A stretch of DNA of 49,160 nt from Verrucomicrobiota bacterium. Its GTDB lineage: Bacteria > Verrucomicrobiota > Verrucomicrobiia > Limisphaerales > Fontisphaeraceae. Position numbers and translations under genes: made by a program. Each line of letters starts with the position of its first letter. Within the stretch, counting starts at the first letter, position 1. Location: positions 1 through 49,160 of the forward strand of contig JBAXGN010000034.1 in NCBI GenBank assembly GCA_037139415.1, read 5' to 3'. This document shows positions 33,603-42,858 of the stretch, piece by piece. The notes beneath the pieces were generated by a model. That model searched no databases and had not been told where the DNA came from. It saw only the letters and a list, made by a program, of their open reading frames with translations.

Positions 33603-34832
33603 ATGCTTGTTGTCAGTCATCCCACCGGCAATGAATTTGTTCGGGCCTTGCTTTATGAAGCGGCTAAAAGAGCTGTACTGTTGAAGTTTTTTACCACTCT
33701 GGCGACGGCCAAGTCTGACTGTCTGTGGCCGGCAAGAGTTGGTCGTCGGCGCGCTTATGCATTGCCAAAAAGCATTTTGGAAACGCGTCCGATGCGAGAA
33801 TCCGTGCGGTTACTGGCTACTAGCATGGGATTTACCTGGCTCACCCGCCATGAGTGCGGATGGGCTTCGGTGGATGCTGTTTATCGTGATCTTGATGCAC
33901 ACATGGCCACTTGGCTGACATCGCTGGGTAAGGCTAAGTTTTCGGGTGCCGTGCATGCTTATGAAGATGGCGCACTGGCGACTTTTCAAGCGGCACGTCA
34001 GCAAGGGTTACGTTGCAGTTACGAGTTGCCGATCGTCTACTGGGAAACCAGCCGCCGCCTTTTGGCGGAGGAAGCGCTACGCTATCCAGAGTGGGAACCA
34101 ACGTTGGTGGGTACGCGTGATTCGGCAGCCAAGTTGGAACGTAAAACCCGGGAGATTGATTTGGCTGACGTGGTTGTTTGCCCGAGTGCGTTCGTGGCAC
34201 GCTCGGTACCGGAGCGACACTCTAAAAAATGCGTTGTGGCGGAATTTGGTTCGCCTGAAGTCCCTTCAGCAAGCATTGCGTCACATAGCCGCAACCGTCC
34301 CTTTCGACTGTTATTTGCGGGTTCGATGACCCAGCGCAAAGGTTTGGCCGACCTATTTGCGGCCATGCGCTTGCTAAAACGCAAGGATATCATCCTCGTG
34401 GTTTTTGGCGCGCCATTGGCGCCTCATGAGTTCTATCGGCGTCAGTATCCGGATTTTATCTATGAACCGCCCCGGGCGCATGCCGAAGTGCTGACACTCA
34501 TGGGCTCATGCGATGCGTTGGTGCTGCCATCCATTGTCGAAGGGCGTGCTTTGGTGCAGCAGGAAGCCATGCAGTGCGGGCTGCCGTTGGTGGTAACCGC
34601 CAATGCCGGTGGCGAAGATTTGATTGAGGCGGGACGCACAGGTTTTCTCGTGCCAATCCGCTCGCCGGAGGCGCTGGCGGAAAAAATCGCGTGGTTTGCC
34701 GACCATCGGGCTGATTTGTTTGAAATGGGGTTGCTCGCCCGACAGAAATCAGCGCAATATACTTGGCCAGCCTATGCGCAAAAAATCCTGTCACATGCGT
34801 TGATCGTTGAGGACTGTGGTGCTGACCATTAA
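33603..34832 (+). CDS. Glycosyltransferase, GT4 family
   Basis: A GT-B enzyme of 409 residues starting directly after the previous stop. The opening LVVSHPTGNEFVRALLYEA is unusual for GT4 and lacks the standard glycine loop. The C-terminal donor domain is clear: FRLLFAGSMTQRKGLADLFAAMRLL, ILVVFGAPL and ALVLPSIVEGRALVQQEAMQCGLPLVVTANAGGEDLIEAGRTGFLVP with an EGRALVQQE motif. The relation to the other GT4 enzymes suggests a separate acceptor class. No sugar can be assigned. Confidence 0.87.
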   Translation: MLVVSHPTGNEFVRALLYEAAKRAVLLKFFTTLATAKSDCLWPARVGRRRAYALPKSILETRPMRESVRLLATSMGFTWLTRHECGWASVDAVYRDLDAHMATWLTSLGKAKFSGAVHAYEDGALATFQAARQQGLRCSYELPIVYWETSRRLLAEEALRYPEWEPTLVGTRDSAAKLERKTREIDLADVVVCPSAFVARSVPERHSKKCVVAEFGSPEVPSASIASHSRNRPFRLLFAGSMTQRKGLADLFAAMRLLKRKDIILVVFGAPLAPHEFYRRQYPDFIYEPPRAHAEVLTLMGSCDALVLPSIVEGRALVQQEAMQCGLPLVVTANAGGEDLIEAGRTGFLVPIRSPEALAEKIAWFADHRADLFEMGLLARQKSAQYTWPAYAQKILSHALIVEDCGADH

Positions 34833-34843
34833 CTGGGGATAAA

Positions 34844-36331
34844 GTGAAGCATCTGAAAAATTCACGACGCACCATGGAAACTGCGGGGCTGAATTATGCT
34901 GCCGCATTCCAAACGGGCGAATTGACATTTATCAAGCGGCTGGTCTGGGTGTATTTCTGGCTGCTGATTTTTGAGGGGGCATTTCGCAAATGGTGGTTGC
35001 CCCAATTTTCCAATCCGCTGTTGGTTATCAGAGACCCGATCATAATCATGATTTATGTTCTAGCCGCCCAGCATCGCTTGCTTCCGGTGGGAAATAAAAT
35101 GGGGACTTTCAGCGCGCTTTTGGCCATTACCAGCATGTTGGGTGTGGTGCAATTGGGGATGCACTTGGTCACCCTGCCGGTGATGCTTTACGGTTTGCGA
35201 TGCAACTTTCTTCACGTGCCGTTGATTTTCTTGCTGCCACAAATCTTCGACGCGGAGGACGTGCGCCGCATTGGCCGATGGGTCTTGATCGGCACAGTGC
35301 CCATGGCCATCTTGATGGTGTATCAATTTCGCGCGCCACAAGATGCCTGGATTAACCGCACGGTTGGCGCGGGGGAAGGGTTTCAGTTGGCGTCAGCGAT
35401 GGGCAAAATACGACCACCGGGCACCTTCTCATTTATTACGGGGGTGGTTTCCTATTTTGCCATGGCTACGGCGTTCCTCAGTTACGGTATGGCCGGGCGG
35501 AGCATCTACCCGCGCTGGTTGCTGATCGCGAGTACCGTTGGCATAGCCTTGGCGTTGTCGGTATCTGGCAGCCGGTCCACAGTATTGGAGTCCGCCATTG
35601 TGTTGGCTACCTTCGCGCTTGGGATGGTCAGAGCACGTCAAATGGCAGCCGGCTTGAGCCGGTTGTTGATTTTGGTAGTGATCGCCTTGTTTATTCTGGG
35701 CTACACGCAACATTTCGACGAGGGGAAGGAAGTCCTGGGGGCACGGTTTGCGGAAGCATCAAACACGGAAAAGGAGGGGGGCGGATTGGCTCAGAGATTT
35801 TTCAACCAATTCACTGGTCCGATTCGGATTCTTTTCGATGTTCCCATATTTGGGCAAGGGGTTGGGGTGGGGACGAACGTAGGCGCCAAACTAATGACAG
35901 GGGAAATGCAGTTTCTCGTGTCCGAGGGCGAATGGGGGCGTTTGGTTGGCGAGTTAGGCCCATTATTAGGGGTGGCGATGATTTGGTTTCGACTATCGCT
36001 AGCCCTATGGATGGGGCAGCTTTGCTATCGCATGGTTTCGCGTGGAAATATTTTACCGCTAATGTTGTTTAGTTGTTCTGCCTTGAATGTGGTTTCCGGC
36101 CAGTGGGGACAATCCACCACGCTTGGCTTTAGTGTGCTGGGTGCCGCCTTGGCACTTACTGCGGCAAAACATGCTGATGAAGCCGCGATTGCACAAGTAC
36201 TCTCCTCAGCACCACCGATCAATCAAATTAGTGCGAAGCCCAAACGCACCATGTATCCAGCAGGCGCCTATGGTGGTCGAAAGCCTAAAGCTCCCGTCGA
36301 GTCAGATGATGATGAAGATATTTTTAAATGA
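34844..36331 (+). CDS. O-antigen polymerase/ligase-like membrane protein (Wzy/WaaL type)
   Basis: A 495-residue polytopic inner-membrane protein with about ten to twelve helices. The start is GTG at 34844 behind GGGGA; an ATG at 34874 is possible. FEGAFRKWWLPQFSNPLLVIRDPIIIMIYVLA at the front, RPPGTFSFITGVVSYFAMA and LSVSGSRSTVLESAIVLA in the middle, and a periplasmic loop before FGQGVGVGTNVGAKL are typical of O-antigen-ligase-like proteins. The last ~60 residues are hydrophilic and end in an acidic ESDDDEDIFK tail. Its co-occurrence with a Wzm/Wzt exporter is unusual: Wzy normally works with Wzx flippase, and none is present. It may be the ligase or polymerise repeats on the outside. Confidence 0.83.
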   Translation: MKHLKNSRRTMETAGLNYAAAFQTGELTFIKRLVWVYFWLLIFEGAFRKWWLPQFSNPLLVIRDPIIIMIYVLAAQHRLLPVGNKMGTFSALLAITSMLGVVQLGMHLVTLPVMLYGLRCNFLHVPLIFLLPQIFDAEDVRRIGRWVLIGTVPMAILMVYQFRAPQDAWINRTVGAGEGFQLASAMGKIRPPGTFSFITGVVSYFAMATAFLSYGMAGRSIYPRWLLIASTVGIALALSVSGSRSTVLESAIVLATFALGMVRARQMAAGLSRLLILVVIALFILGYTQHFDEGKEVLGARFAEASNTEKEGGGLAQRFFNQFTGPIRILFDVPIFGQGVGVGTNVGAKLMTGEMQFLVSEGEWGRLVGELGPLLGVAMIWFRLSLALWMGQLCYRMVSRGNILPLMLFSCSALNVVSGQWGQSTTLGFSVLGAALALTAAKHADEAAIAQVLSSAPPINQISAKPKRTMYPAGAYGGRKPKAPVESDDDEDIFK

Positions 36332-37551
36332 GCAGGATGCTTTTTTACCCATGGAATTTCGGGTTCTGTGAGCGTGAATTTGTGAGAGTCCTTTTAGTTG
36401 CCAATTACCCGCCGGATCGCCAGCAAAGCATGTGGCGTCTAGCTCGGCTTTTCTCAAACGCACTGCCCCAGTTTGGCGTCCGTTGTGAAATCATCCAACC
36501 ATCACCGGTGTTTGGCGGTCGTCTGCCATCCAATCGCGGTTTGGGAAAATGGCTCGGCTACCTGGATAAATATCTACTTTTCCCGAAAAGCCTTGCACGT
36601 GCGGCAGGGCGATGGATGTCCGGCCCGCCACAGGATGCATTAATTCATATCCTGGATCACTCCAATGCGGTTTATACCCGGGTCTTGCAACCTTGGCCGC
36701 ATCTGGTGACCTGTCTGGACTGTTTGGCGATTCGCTCCGCTCAAAATGAATTTCCTGAAAATCCCACCCGCTGGACGGGGAAACAACTTCAGCAGGCAAT
36801 TCTCGGTGGTTTAAACCGTGCCTGCCATATTGCGGCTGCCTCCCTGGCAACCGCACGCGATGTAGGGCGCCTGTGCACCTTGCCGCCCCAACGGCTGAGC
36901 ACAATTCACCTTGCCCTAAATTATGGCTATGCGCCAATGGGGGAAAGTGAGGCTGCGCGGCACATTAAAGCTTTATTATCGCGGGCGTCGTTTTCGGCCA
37001 CGAAGTTGGTAGAACCCTTTCTCCTGCATGTTTCCGGCAACCAATGGTACAAAAATCGTCCAGGTCTATTGCGGATGTACCTCCTGCTTGTGCAGCAGCA
37101 ACCCACAGTTCCGCGATTGATATTGGTTGGGGAACCGTTGCCCAATGTTCTGCGTCGTTTTATCGCCGAGCACGGCTTGTCGGATCACGTCACGGTCCTT
37201 ACGGATTGTGGTGATGAGGAGTTGCGCGCCTTATATACGCGGGCGGAATTGGTATTATTCCCCTCGTTGGCCGAGGGGTTTGGGTGGCCTATTCTTGAAG
37301 CTCAGGCATGTGGCGGTCGCGTCCTCACCAGCGACGTTGAGCCCATGCCGGAAGTGGCCGGAGCATCCGCATTTTTTGTCAATCCGCGTGATGATCGAGC
37401 GGCGGCTGAGGTGTTGGGCCAGGCCATTCAAGAACCCGCGGCGTCGCGGCGGGCGCGGATCGCTGAAGGTTTGCAAAATGTGCAACGGTTTTCATTGGAC
37501 AACATGATGACGCAATACGTCCAACTCTACCGGAATTTAATCAAACAATGA
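36328..37551 (+). CDS. Glycosyltransferase, GT4 family
   Basis: A 407-residue GT-B enzyme with ATGA overlap to the polymerase-like gene. The N-terminus VRVLLVANYPPDRQQSMWRLARLF is preceded by about 22 residues that are not GT4-like; a GTG at about 36382 may be the real start, although the overlap favours 36328. HVSGNQWYKNRPGLLRMYLLL, LILVGEPLP and LVLFPSLAEGFGWPILEAQACGGRVLTSDVEPMPEVAG form the donor domain with the E-x7-E motif EGFGWPILE. It is followed at one base by the next GT4 gene. Confidence 0.9.
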   Translation: MSRMLFYPWNFGFCEREFVRVLLVANYPPDRQQSMWRLARLFSNALPQFGVRCEIIQPSPVFGGRLPSNRGLGKWLGYLDKYLLFPKSLARAAGRWMSGPPQDALIHILDHSNAVYTRVLQPWPHLVTCLDCLAIRSAQNEFPENPTRWTGKQLQQAILGGLNRACHIAAASLATARDVGRLCTLPPQRLSTIHLALNYGYAPMGESEAARHIKALLSRASFSATKLVEPFLLHVSGNQWYKNRPGLLRMYLLLVQQQPTVPRLILVGEPLPNVLRRFIAEHGLSDHVTVLTDCGDEELRALYTRAELVLFPSLAEGFGWPILEAQACGGRVLTSDVEPMPEVAGASAFFVNPRDDRAAAEVLGQAIQEPAASRRARIAEGLQNVQRFSLDNMMTQYVQLYRNLIKQ

Positions 37552-37552
37552 C

Positions 37553-38713
37553 GTGAAGCTGCTGCACTCCATTCGTACCGTGAATCCTGCTCGCGGAGGT
37601 CCCATCGAGGTGGTCCGGCAGTTCGGCCTGGAGCATCAGCGCGCTGGACATGACGTGCGGGTGGCATCCCTTGACCACCCCTTGGATGCTTGGGTGCGAG
37701 CGTTTCCTTTTCCGGTGATCGCGTATGGGCCAGCTCACTTTAATTTTGGATACCGTGCGGATTTTGTATCACGCCTGATCCAGGATGCGCGTGAAATGGA
37801 TGCGGTGATTATCCATGGGCTCTGGCAGTATAGCGGGCTGGGGGTCTGGCGAGCGTTTCGTCATCGTCACCCGCCCTATTGCATTTTTCCTCATGGCATG
37901 TTGGATCCGTGGTTCAAACGTCAATATCCGCTCAAGCACTTTAAACAAATGGTGTACTGGCGGTTGGCCGAACGGCGCATTTTGCGCGATGCGCGCGCGG
38001 TATTATTTACATGTGAAGAAGAGCGGCGGCTGGCACAAAACACGTTTCAGCCATATCATTGCACCGAACGGATCACGCATTTGGGTGTGGAACCTCCACC
38101 CGCCAACGCCGAATCAGCGCGCCAGGCATTTTTGAATCATTTTGAAAGTTTGAAAGGCTCCCGGTTGTTGCTGTTTCTGGGACGCTTGCATCCCAAGAAA
38201 GGCGTGGATCTGCTGTTGCGTGCTTTTGCGAAAATCGCGATTTTAAATGCGAATTGGAAATTAGTCATGGCCGGGCCGGACCAACTGGGGCAGCAGGCGG
38301 AGTGGAAACAGTTAGCGTCACAGTTGGGGTTGGCTGACCGTATCGTTTGGACTGGACTGCTGCAAGGTGAGTTGAAATGGGGGGCCTATTATGCGGCGGA
38401 GGTTTTTACCCTGCCATCACATCAGGAAAATTTTGGTCTGGCGGTGGTGGAAGCCATGGCGTGCGGAGTGCCGGTGTTGATTTCCACAGCGGTCAATATC
38501 CACCGTGAAATCACCGCAGACAACGCGGGGTTTGCCGAACCAGACCAGCAGGACGGTATTGACCGATTACTCCGGAGGTGGTTGGAATTGCCGATGGCTG
38601 AACAACAAAGAATGCGCGGCAATGCGCGGCGTTGTTTTGGGCAACGCTTTGAAGTGACACGGGCGGCGGAACAGTTTATCTCTGTGTTGGCTGATTTGGG
38701 AATTGGCAAATGA
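37553..38713 (+). CDS. Glycosyltransferase, GT4 family
   Basis: A 386-residue GT-B enzyme starting with GTG one base after the previous stop. MKLLHSIRTVNPARGGPIEVVRQF is the N-terminal glycine loop; LLLFLGRLHPKKGVDLLLRAFAKI, KLVMAGPDQ and VFTLPSHQENFGLAVVEAMACGVPVLIST form the donor domain with ENFGLAVVE. The gene belongs to a WcaI/WcaF-like sub-cluster (37553-41422) resembling parts of colanic-acid-type loci. The stop overlaps the acetyltransferase ATG. Confidence 0.92.
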   Translation: MKLLHSIRTVNPARGGPIEVVRQFGLEHQRAGHDVRVASLDHPLDAWVRAFPFPVIAYGPAHFNFGYRADFVSRLIQDAREMDAVIIHGLWQYSGLGVWRAFRHRHPPYCIFPHGMLDPWFKRQYPLKHFKQMVYWRLAERRILRDARAVLFTCEEERRLAQNTFQPYHCTERITHLGVEPPPANAESARQAFLNHFESLKGSRLLLFLGRLHPKKGVDLLLRAFAKIAILNANWKLVMAGPDQLGQQAEWKQLASQLGLADRIVWTGLLQGELKWGAYYAAEVFTLPSHQENFGLAVVEAMACGVPVLISTAVNIHREITADNAGFAEPDQQDGIDRLLRRWLELPMAEQQRMRGNARRCFGQRFEVTRAAEQFISVLADLGIGK

Positions 38714-39276
38714 CAAATACGTGTGCATTTACCGGTCCTTCATTCACACTGAAAAATCGCCTAGGACGATTGGTGTGGGGGTGGGTGTACGTTGTGTTGT
38801 TCCGCTTGAGTCCGCGCCCTTTGCATGGCTGGCGCTGCTTTCTGCTGCGTTGCTTTGGAGCCAAACTGGGGCGAAACTGCCATATCTATCCGAAAGCCAT
38901 TATTTGGGCGCCGTGGAATTTGGAATGTGGCGACGAGGTGGGGGTCGCCGACGGGGCCACGCTTTACACGCAGGCGCGAATCACCCTCGGCTATCGTTGT
39001 GTCGTTTCACAGGGCAGTCATCTCTGCACCGGTACGCATGACTATGAATCCGCAGGCTTTGAGTTATATGCCCGTCCCATCACTGTGGGTGCCATGGCCT
39101 GGCTATGCGCGGAATGTTTTATTGGCCCCGGCATCACGATTGGGGAAGGTTCGGTTGTTGGTGCCCGCTCCGTTGTCACCAAGGACATGCCCGCGCGGAT
39201 GGTCTGTGCCGGTCATCCCTGCAAACCGTTGAAACCGCGAAAAATCCGCGACACATCTTCCGAGGTTAAAGCATGA
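38710..39276 (+). CDS. WcaF-type left-handed beta-helix O-acetyltransferase
   Basis: A 188-residue hexapeptide-repeat acetyltransferase that moves acetyl from acetyl-CoA to a sugar hydroxyl. The N-terminal ~50 residues contain a hydrophobic helix (GRLVWGWVYVVLF) and then LRCFGAKLGRNCHIYPKAIIWAPWNLECGDEVGVADGA, the WcaF family opening. Hexapeptide repeats follow, with the catalytic-type His in CTGTHDYES and a C-terminal GPGITIGEGSVVGARSVVTKDMPARMVCAGHPCKPLKPR. ATGA overlaps link it to both neighbours. Confidence 0.9.
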   Translation: MTNTCAFTGPSFTLKNRLGRLVWGWVYVVLFRLSPRPLHGWRCFLLRCFGAKLGRNCHIYPKAIIWAPWNLECGDEVGVADGATLYTQARITLGYRCVVSQGSHLCTGTHDYESAGFELYARPITVGAMAWLCAECFIGPGITIGEGSVVGARSVVTKDMPARMVCAGHPCKPLKPRKIRDTSSEVKA

Positions 39277-40175
39277 CGAATCCTCTTTTCACCAAGCGTG
39301 ATTCGGTGCCGGTGTCGGTGTTGGTTCCAATCAAAAATGAGGCGCATAATTTGCCGCGCTGTCTCGCTTCCGTGGCCTGGGCGGATGAAATTTTCGTGGT
39401 GGATTCCCAAAGTACGGATGGATCTGCTGCATTGGCTGAATCGTTAGGGGCGCGAGTTGTTCAATTCAATTACACCGGCCAGTGGCCGAAGAAGAAAAAT
39501 TGGGCGCTGGAAAGCCTACCATTTCGCCATGACTGGGTATTCATTATTGATGCCGACGAAGTGCTGCCACCGGAAGCCGAGGCTGAATTTCGGCGGGCAT
39601 TATCGTTACCACAATCAAATGTGGCTGGCTACTGGATTAACCGGCGCTTTATGTTCATGGGAAAGTGGTTGCGACATGCCTATTATCCCAATTGGAACTT
39701 GCGCTTGTTCAAACATCGCCTCGGGCGCTATGAACAATTAATCGCTGGCGACACTGACAGCGGGGATAATGAAGTGCATGAACACATTGTTTTGTCAGGC
39801 CCGACCGCTCGCCTTCAGTGTGAAATGGAGCATTTCGCTTTTCCCTCGGTTTCCGTGTTTGTGGAAAAGCATAATCGCTATTCCAACTGGGAGGCGCATT
39901 TCGCGTTGGCGAAACCTGGCGAGTCTGCCGCCTGCCTATCGGATCCGGTGGTGGCGCGTCGCCGTCGCCTCAAAATGCTGGCGCAAAAAATGCCTTGCCG
40001 GCCATGGCTCCGTTTTCTCTATGTCTATTTCTGGCAACGCGGTTTTCTGGACGGGCGCGAGGGGTATTACTTTGCCCGGCTACATGCCATGTATGAACTT
40101 TTAAGCGTGGCCAAGGCCTATGAGCTTAAAAAATCTCGTGACCACAAGACGCCGCCCCAATACCCCGCGCCATGA
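39273..40175 (+). CDS. Glycosyltransferase family 2 (WaaE/KdtX-like)
   Basis: A 300-residue GT-A enzyme. The opening SVLVPIKNEAHNLPRCLASVAWADEIFVVDSQSTDGS and the following QWPKKKNWALESLPFRHDWVFIIDADEVLPPE are the signature of WaaE-type beta-glucosyl/heptosyl-core transferases (DSxSTDxT, KkNwAl, DADE). The middle holds GYWINRRFMFMGKWLRHAYYPNWNLRLF, again typical of this group. Overlaps with both neighbours indicate coupling. The acceptor is presumably a glycan intermediate and not necessarily lipid A core. Confidence 0.9.
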   Translation: MTNPLFTKRDSVPVSVLVPIKNEAHNLPRCLASVAWADEIFVVDSQSTDGSAALAESLGARVVQFNYTGQWPKKKNWALESLPFRHDWVFIIDADEVLPPEAEAEFRRALSLPQSNVAGYWINRRFMFMGKWLRHAYYPNWNLRLFKHRLGRYEQLIAGDTDSGDNEVHEHIVLSGPTARLQCEMEHFAFPSVSVFVEKHNRYSNWEAHFALAKPGESAACLSDPVVARRRRLKMLAQKMPCRPWLRFLYVYFWQRGFLDGREGYYFARLHAMYELLSVAKAYELKKSRDHKTPPQYPAP

Positions 40176-41422
40176 AGATAATTGTTTGGGGCATTAATTA
40201 CGCGCCGGAGGTGGTGGGCATCGCTCCCTGTAACGCTGCCGTGTGTGAATTTCTTGAACGGCGCGGCCATGAGGTGCGAATGATCACCACGTTTTGCTAT
40301 TACCCAGCCTGGTGCAAATTGCCCGCAGATGAAGATCTGCTCTATCGCACGGATATTCTGAACGGTGTACCCATTCATCGGTGCTGGCACTATGTGCCCC
40401 GGAAAGTGACCAGTCTGCGGCGTGTATTTCATGAGGCCTCGTTCGTGGTGACCGCCTTTTTACGCCTGATGGCTTTGCCAAGACCTGACGTGCTCGTAGT
40501 GGTTTCCCCTCCCTTATTGTTGGGGGTGTTTGCGTGGTTCGCGAGCGTGATTAAACGCTGCCCGTATGTCTTCCACGTTCAGGATTTGCAACCGGATGCT
40601 GCGGTGGGGCTTAAAATGGTCCAGTCTGGCCTGTTATTGCGCGGTCTGTATGCTCTGGAAACCATTGCGTATCGTCGGGCAGCGCGAGTATCCGGCATCA
40701 GTCAGGGGATGTTACAGGCGTTTCGCCGCAAGCACGTCGCAGAGCATAAAATCCTGTATTTTCCCAATAGCATCTCTTTGACATACGACTTGGATTATCC
40801 GCAAGAACCAGGCGCGTTTCGCCGACAGCACGCGTTGTCAAAGGATGACTTTCTGGTCGTATATTCCGGCAACCTCGGCGTTAAACAGGGGTTGACGCTG
40901 CTGCTTGATTGCGCCGCGCATTTGCGCGACGAGACCATTAAATTGGTGCTTTGCGGCGATGGGGCCATGCGTGAGGCGTTGGCCAGGCAGATCAAGGATC
41001 GCAATTTATCACAAATCCTGCTGCTTCCATTGCAACCTGAAGCCAAGTATGTCGCTATGTTGCGGGACGCCAATCTGTGTGTAATTACCCAACAACCCGG
41101 AACCGGGTATGCGTTTTTCCCCAGTAAACTCCTTCCGACACTGGCGCTGGGCAAGCCAGTGCTGGCGGTTGCGGATGGTAAAAGTGAGCTTTTTCGTGTC
41201 ACCCAGTCTGGCCGCTTTGGCATTACCCTGGCAACGCTTGATGCTGCTACGATTGCCCAAACCATAATGCAACTCGCAAAATCTCCCGAATCCTTGGCGG
41301 GGATGGCCCAAGCTGGCTGCGACTATGTCCGGCAATTTGACCGGAAAACTGTGCTCACCGCCTTTGAGCAGGAGTTGAGGTCCCTTTGTCGTTTTCCTGA
41401 AACCTTAAAGAAGAATGTGTAA
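40172..41422 (+). CDS. WcaI-like glycosyltransferase, GT4 family
   Basis: A GT-B enzyme of 416 residues. KIIVWGINYAPEVVGIAPCNAAVCEFLERRGHEVRMITTFCYYPAW and the later DVLVVVSPPLLLGVFAWFA and YVFHVQDLQPDAAV are diagnostic of WcaI (colanic acid fucosyltransferase) relatives, and a hydrophobic segment at about 110-130 may anchor it to the membrane. The donor domain contains FLVVYSGNLGVKQGLTLLLDCAAHL and LCVITQQPGTGYAFFPSKLLPTLALGKPVLAVAD, where the second glutamate of the usual motif is replaced (PSKLL), as in WcaI proteins. It ends the run of overlapping genes. Confidence 0.9.
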   Translation: MKIIVWGINYAPEVVGIAPCNAAVCEFLERRGHEVRMITTFCYYPAWCKLPADEDLLYRTDILNGVPIHRCWHYVPRKVTSLRRVFHEASFVVTAFLRLMALPRPDVLVVVSPPLLLGVFAWFASVIKRCPYVFHVQDLQPDAAVGLKMVQSGLLLRGLYALETIAYRRAARVSGISQGMLQAFRRKHVAEHKILYFPNSISLTYDLDYPQEPGAFRRQHALSKDDFLVVYSGNLGVKQGLTLLLDCAAHLRDETIKLVLCGDGAMREALARQIKDRNLSQILLLPLQPEAKYVAMLRDANLCVITQQPGTGYAFFPSKLLPTLALGKPVLAVADGKSELFRVTQSGRFGITLATLDAATIAQTIMQLAKSPESLAGMAQAGCDYVRQFDRKTVLTAFEQELRSLCRFPETLKKNV

Positions 41423-41441
41423 AGTTGACTTATAAACAGCT

Positions 41442-42068
41442 ATGGCTTCTCCTCGGACTTATTCACCGGAAGTAATCCAGCAGCCCATGCGCAGGATGCT
41501 GGGCAAGCTGAAAAGCATGGATGTCCCGGTCAGGTCCATGCGTGCCCTGGAATTTTTCGCACGGGAAGGCGACTGGCATACGGTAAGCTATGCGACCGAG
41601 GTAAGTTCCTTGGATGCCTGGGAAATCAACCCGCAGTGTGAACCGGCCTTGCGGCGTAATTTGCCGCTGGCCAACATTCGCATCGGTGATTCGTTTATTC
41701 TGGCCCGACAACCTGAATTTACGCATGCGTTCGATTTCCTGGTATTCGATAATCCACTCTGTTTATTCGGAAAGAACGGGGAACTTTGCGAGCATTTTGA
41801 AGCGTTGGAATTGGTTCCAATCCTGATGAAAGAGCATGGCGTGCTCATCTTTAACATCAATTATCATCCCTACGGATATGATTCCAATCCTGAATGGCGG
41901 CGGCGGCGGCAGGCGTATTACGGAATTTCCGACCCCGCACGGTTGGATTTCGACTTTGCACAGGAATTTTATCAGTGCAAAATAAAAAAGTTTGGCTTCA
42001 CGGTGCAAAAGTTCTTTATTTTTGACCGGCATGACGGCATTATGGCTTACGTCACAATGGTCCTATAG
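41442..42068 (+). CDS. Uncharacterised protein, possible methyltransferase fold
   Basis: A protein of 208 residues that I do not recognise. RALEFFAREGDWHTVSYA, LDAWEINPQCEPALRRNLPLANIRIGDSF and FDFLVFDNPLCLFG resemble strand-loop pieces of a class I SAM-dependent fold (motif I-, II- and IV-like), but motif I lacks the GxGxG pattern. The C-terminal half is aromatic and charged, ending FIFDRHDGIMAYVTMVL. It lies between the WcaI-like enzyme (19 bases) and the PIG-L protein (43 bases), so it likely belongs to the glycan-decoration module. Confidence 0.6.
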   Translation: MASPRTYSPEVIQQPMRRMLGKLKSMDVPVRSMRALEFFAREGDWHTVSYATEVSSLDAWEINPQCEPALRRNLPLANIRIGDSFILARQPEFTHAFDFLVFDNPLCLFGKNGELCEHFEALELVPILMKEHGVLIFNINYHPYGYDSNPEWRRRRQAYYGISDPARLDFDFAQEFYQCKIKKFGFTVQKFFIFDRHDGIMAYVTMVL

Positions 42069-42111
42069 AGATAGGGCACTACGAGTCTGATAAATCGTTT
42101 GGCGGGAAATA

Positions 42112-42792
42112 ATGAAAAAAGAAAACGTACTGGTTGTAGAAGCGCACAGTGATGATTCAGTAATCAGCGTGGCTGGTTTTTTGGAGAAATTTCGCGCGAA
42201 GTACAATTATCACTTTCTGCTCTTGGCCGCATCCGATGTCAAGATGCACCATGCCGGGACGGTCACGCGCGCGCAACGAATTGCAGAATACGAGACGTAT
42301 GTGAAATATTTTGAGGGACGCTGGCATTCGGATTCGCAGGTTCCGTTGGATGCGGACGGCGAGTTGGACCAGGTGCCTTTCAGGACGTTGGTGCAAATTA
42401 TTGAATTCACCATTAACCGGGTGCGCCCATCATTACTGATCTGTCAGGGGCCTTCTTTTCACCAGGATCACCGCGCTGTCCATGAGGCCACCATGGCGGC
42501 CACCCGCCCAACCTCCCGTTTTTTCCCCAAAGGAATGTATCTCATGGAGAATCCTACCTATGTCCATTCCCTTGGCCCGCAGACGGATTTTAAGCCGGAT
42601 ACCTATGTGCAGCTTACCGAGCGGGAATTGAAACTGAAGTTAAATTGCTTCCGGACCTGTTTTCCCAGTCAGATTCGAAAAGGTGACAACTACCTTTCGG
42701 AAGAAGGTATTCGGAGTTGGGCCCGCTATCGCGGCATTGAGGCGCGCTGTCAGTATGCCGAGGCGTTGCAAACCTATATTCGTGCCATCTAG
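42112..42792 (+). CDS. PIG-L/LmbE family deacetylase
   Basis: A 226-residue zinc-dependent N-deacetylase candidate that would release acetate from an N-acetylated amino sugar. The N-terminal motif reads VEAHSDDSVISVAGFL, i.e. AHSDD instead of the common AHPDD, with the metal-binding His and Asp pair intact; the second motif is FHQDHRAVHEAT, matching HxDHxxvhea. Both metal-binding regions are therefore present. It precedes a WbqC protein by a short gap; a deacetylase followed by an acyl-transfer enzyme is consistent with re-acylation of a free amine. A GGCGGG ribosome-like site lies just before the ATG. Confidence 0.88.
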   Translation: MKKENVLVVEAHSDDSVISVAGFLEKFRAKYNYHFLLLAASDVKMHHAGTVTRAQRIAEYETYVKYFEGRWHSDSQVPLDADGELDQVPFRTLVQIIEFTINRVRPSLLICQGPSFHQDHRAVHEATMAATRPTSRFFPKGMYLMENPTYVHSLGPQTDFKPDTYVQLTERELKLKLNCFRTCFPSQIRKGDNYLSEEGIRSWARYRGIEARCQYAEALQTYIRAI

Positions 42793-42858
42793 CCATCCTT
42801 GCGCCTAAACAGAGGCCCTTCGCCGACAATCCATGTAACGAACACCGTTGATCGGAGT

